DNA of 7,212 nt from Gammaproteobacteria bacterium. GTDB taxonomy: Bacteria > Pseudomonadota > Gammaproteobacteria > SZUA-140. The first letter of the stretch is position 1. Every line of letters begins with the position of its first letter. The stretch spans positions 1 to 7,212 of the forward strand of contig JALWQD010000121.1 in assembly GCA_026994735.1 (NCBI GenBank), given 5' to 3'. Under the pieces are notes generated by a model. That model had not been told where the DNA came from. It ran no database searches and saw only the letters and a program-made list of their open reading frames with translations. Below, piece by piece: positions 6,488 through 7,212 of this stretch. Position numbers and translations under genes: made by a program.

Positions 6488-7212
6488 TCAACAGCAACTG
6501 CCCGTACTGCTGCAGCCTTCTCCCTGATGATGGACACCCTTCGTGTCAGCAGCTGGACGCCGGCTGCCCGAAGGTGCGCACCAGGCTTTTCCCGGGCCCG
6601 GTTGGGCCGGGGCCAGTGTTATGAAATGGGCCTGATAGGGTTCGCCAGCAAGCAAATCATGAGTACGTTCACAGATAGCCATGCGTTCGCCGCGCAGAAA
6701 AACATGTCCCTCATCATCTTCAACCTGGGCGAAAGGACCACGATAAATTGCCGCATGACCTTTATCGAGACAGGGGCAGTCATCGGCCTTGACTGCTGTC
6801 AAAGTAAGCGAACGAAACTCGATGCCCTCGACAATTTGCCAGGGGGTTTCGTCCCATTTATCGATACTGACGCCAACAAAGCCAGCCTCGGTAAAGGCGG
6901 CAAGAAAGTCATGTTCCTGAAAGGCTCCGGAGATACAACCACTCCAGAGTTCAGGGTCTGCCTTCAGGTGCGCTGGCGGTATTTCGTCACTGACAATATC
7001 GGATATGGCCAGCCGTCCACCCGGCTTCAGGACACGATGAATCTCACGAATCATGTCCATCTTTTCATTGTCATGAACAAGATTCAAGACACAGTTCGAG
7101 ATCACCAGATCAATGCTGGCATCCGCAATCATCGGCGACGCCTGACGCTGCTTTGCTTGCCAGTCCTGCAAGCGCTGACAATCAGCAGCGCTTGACACCG
7201 GCTGAGCCGCCA
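6488..7212 (-). CDS. ArsM-like SAM-dependent methyltransferase, C-terminal part (5' end beyond window)
   Basis: The frame is open to the right edge and 240 residues are visible. The N-terminal SAM-binding GxGxG region lies outside the window. The visible part holds the end of a class I methyltransferase fold: IADASIDLVISNCVLNL, then IHRVLKPGGRLAISDIV and DPELWSGCISGAF. The cysteines in SNCV (fragment residue 40) and SGCI (92) sit where arsenite methyltransferases such as CmArsM have the As(III)-binding Cys174 and Cys224. A C-terminal extension of about 110 residues follows, with PWQIVEGIEFRS, CPC (145-147), AAIYRGPF, EDDEGHVFLRGERMAIC and a final GCSSTGSCC. The extension and Cys-rich tail suggest binding of a thiophilic metal or metalloid. 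I infer methylation of As(III) or a related substrate; another substrate is possible because the family is not fully characterised. The GTG at 7198 is not a credible start because it would remove the cofactor-binding half. galE follows 31 bases downstream. Confidence 0.8.
   Translation of the reverse strand, partial: AAQPVSSAADCQRLQDWQAKQRQASPMIADASIDLVISNCVLNLVHDNEKMDMIREIHRVLKPGGRLAISDIVSDEIPPAHLKADPELWSGCISGAFQEHDFLAAFTEAGFVGVSIDKWDETPWQIVEGIEFRSLTLTAVKADDCPCLDKGHAAIYRGPFAQVEDDEGHVFLRGERMAICERTHDLLAGEPYQAHFITLAPAQPGPGKAWCAPSGSRRPAADTKGVHHQGEGCSSTGSCC

Noticed and set aside
6488..7198. GTG at 7198 as the true start of a short methyltransferase
   Set aside because: It would remove the SAM-binding motif. 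The frame stays open to the window edge, so the gene is simply cut there.
7100..7212. Possible frameshift in the methyltransferase just before IADASIDLVISNC
   Set aside because: The segment (DCQRLQDWQAKQRQ) looked unlike the usual ArsM strand, but the other two frames hit stops and give no better match. An insertion in this subfamily explains it without a frameshift.

Overview
The window looks like an ordinary chromosomal stretch of a Gammaproteobacterium. The basis is a ProRS that I recall as close to E. coli proS across its length (571 residues, with the INS editing domain), a YgiM-type SH3/coiled-coil/TM protein of a family typical of Gammaproteobacteria, and a moderate GC content (low to mid 50s %, judged by eye). 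I cannot assign a genus. There are no RNA genes, insertion sequences, phage genes, CRISPR arrays or pseudogenes.

All seven genes lie on the minus strand, so transcription runs from the right edge to the left. In that order they are: (1) the C-terminal part of an ArsM-like SAM-dependent methyltransferase with a cysteine-rich tail, cut by the right edge; (2) galE, UDP-glucose 4-epimerase, 31 bases downstream; (3) a YgiM-like SH3 membrane protein, 48 bases further on; (4) after a 148-base gap with a candidate promoter, proS; (5) a small secreted lytic transglycosylase whose probable GTG start lies inside the 3' end of proS; (6) after a 147-base gap, a two-domain PilZ (c-di-GMP effector) protein; (7) after another gap, the N-terminal part of an exported beta-propeller protein built from 48-49 residue repeats, cut by the left edge.

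The spacing suggests three or more transcription units: arsM-like/galE/SH3 protein, proS/transglycosylase, and PilZ with or without the propeller gene. Functionally the region mixes arsenic or related methylation, sugar-nucleotide supply, translation, cell-wall turnover and c-di-GMP signalling. It does not read as one dedicated pathway.

The points most worth a second look are the methyltransferase with its long C-terminal extension and Cys tail next to galE, the recent-looking internal duplication in the propeller gene, and the PilZ protein with an uncharacterised N-terminal domain and an altered second ligand motif. I did not find convincing evidence of an undescribed multi-gene system.
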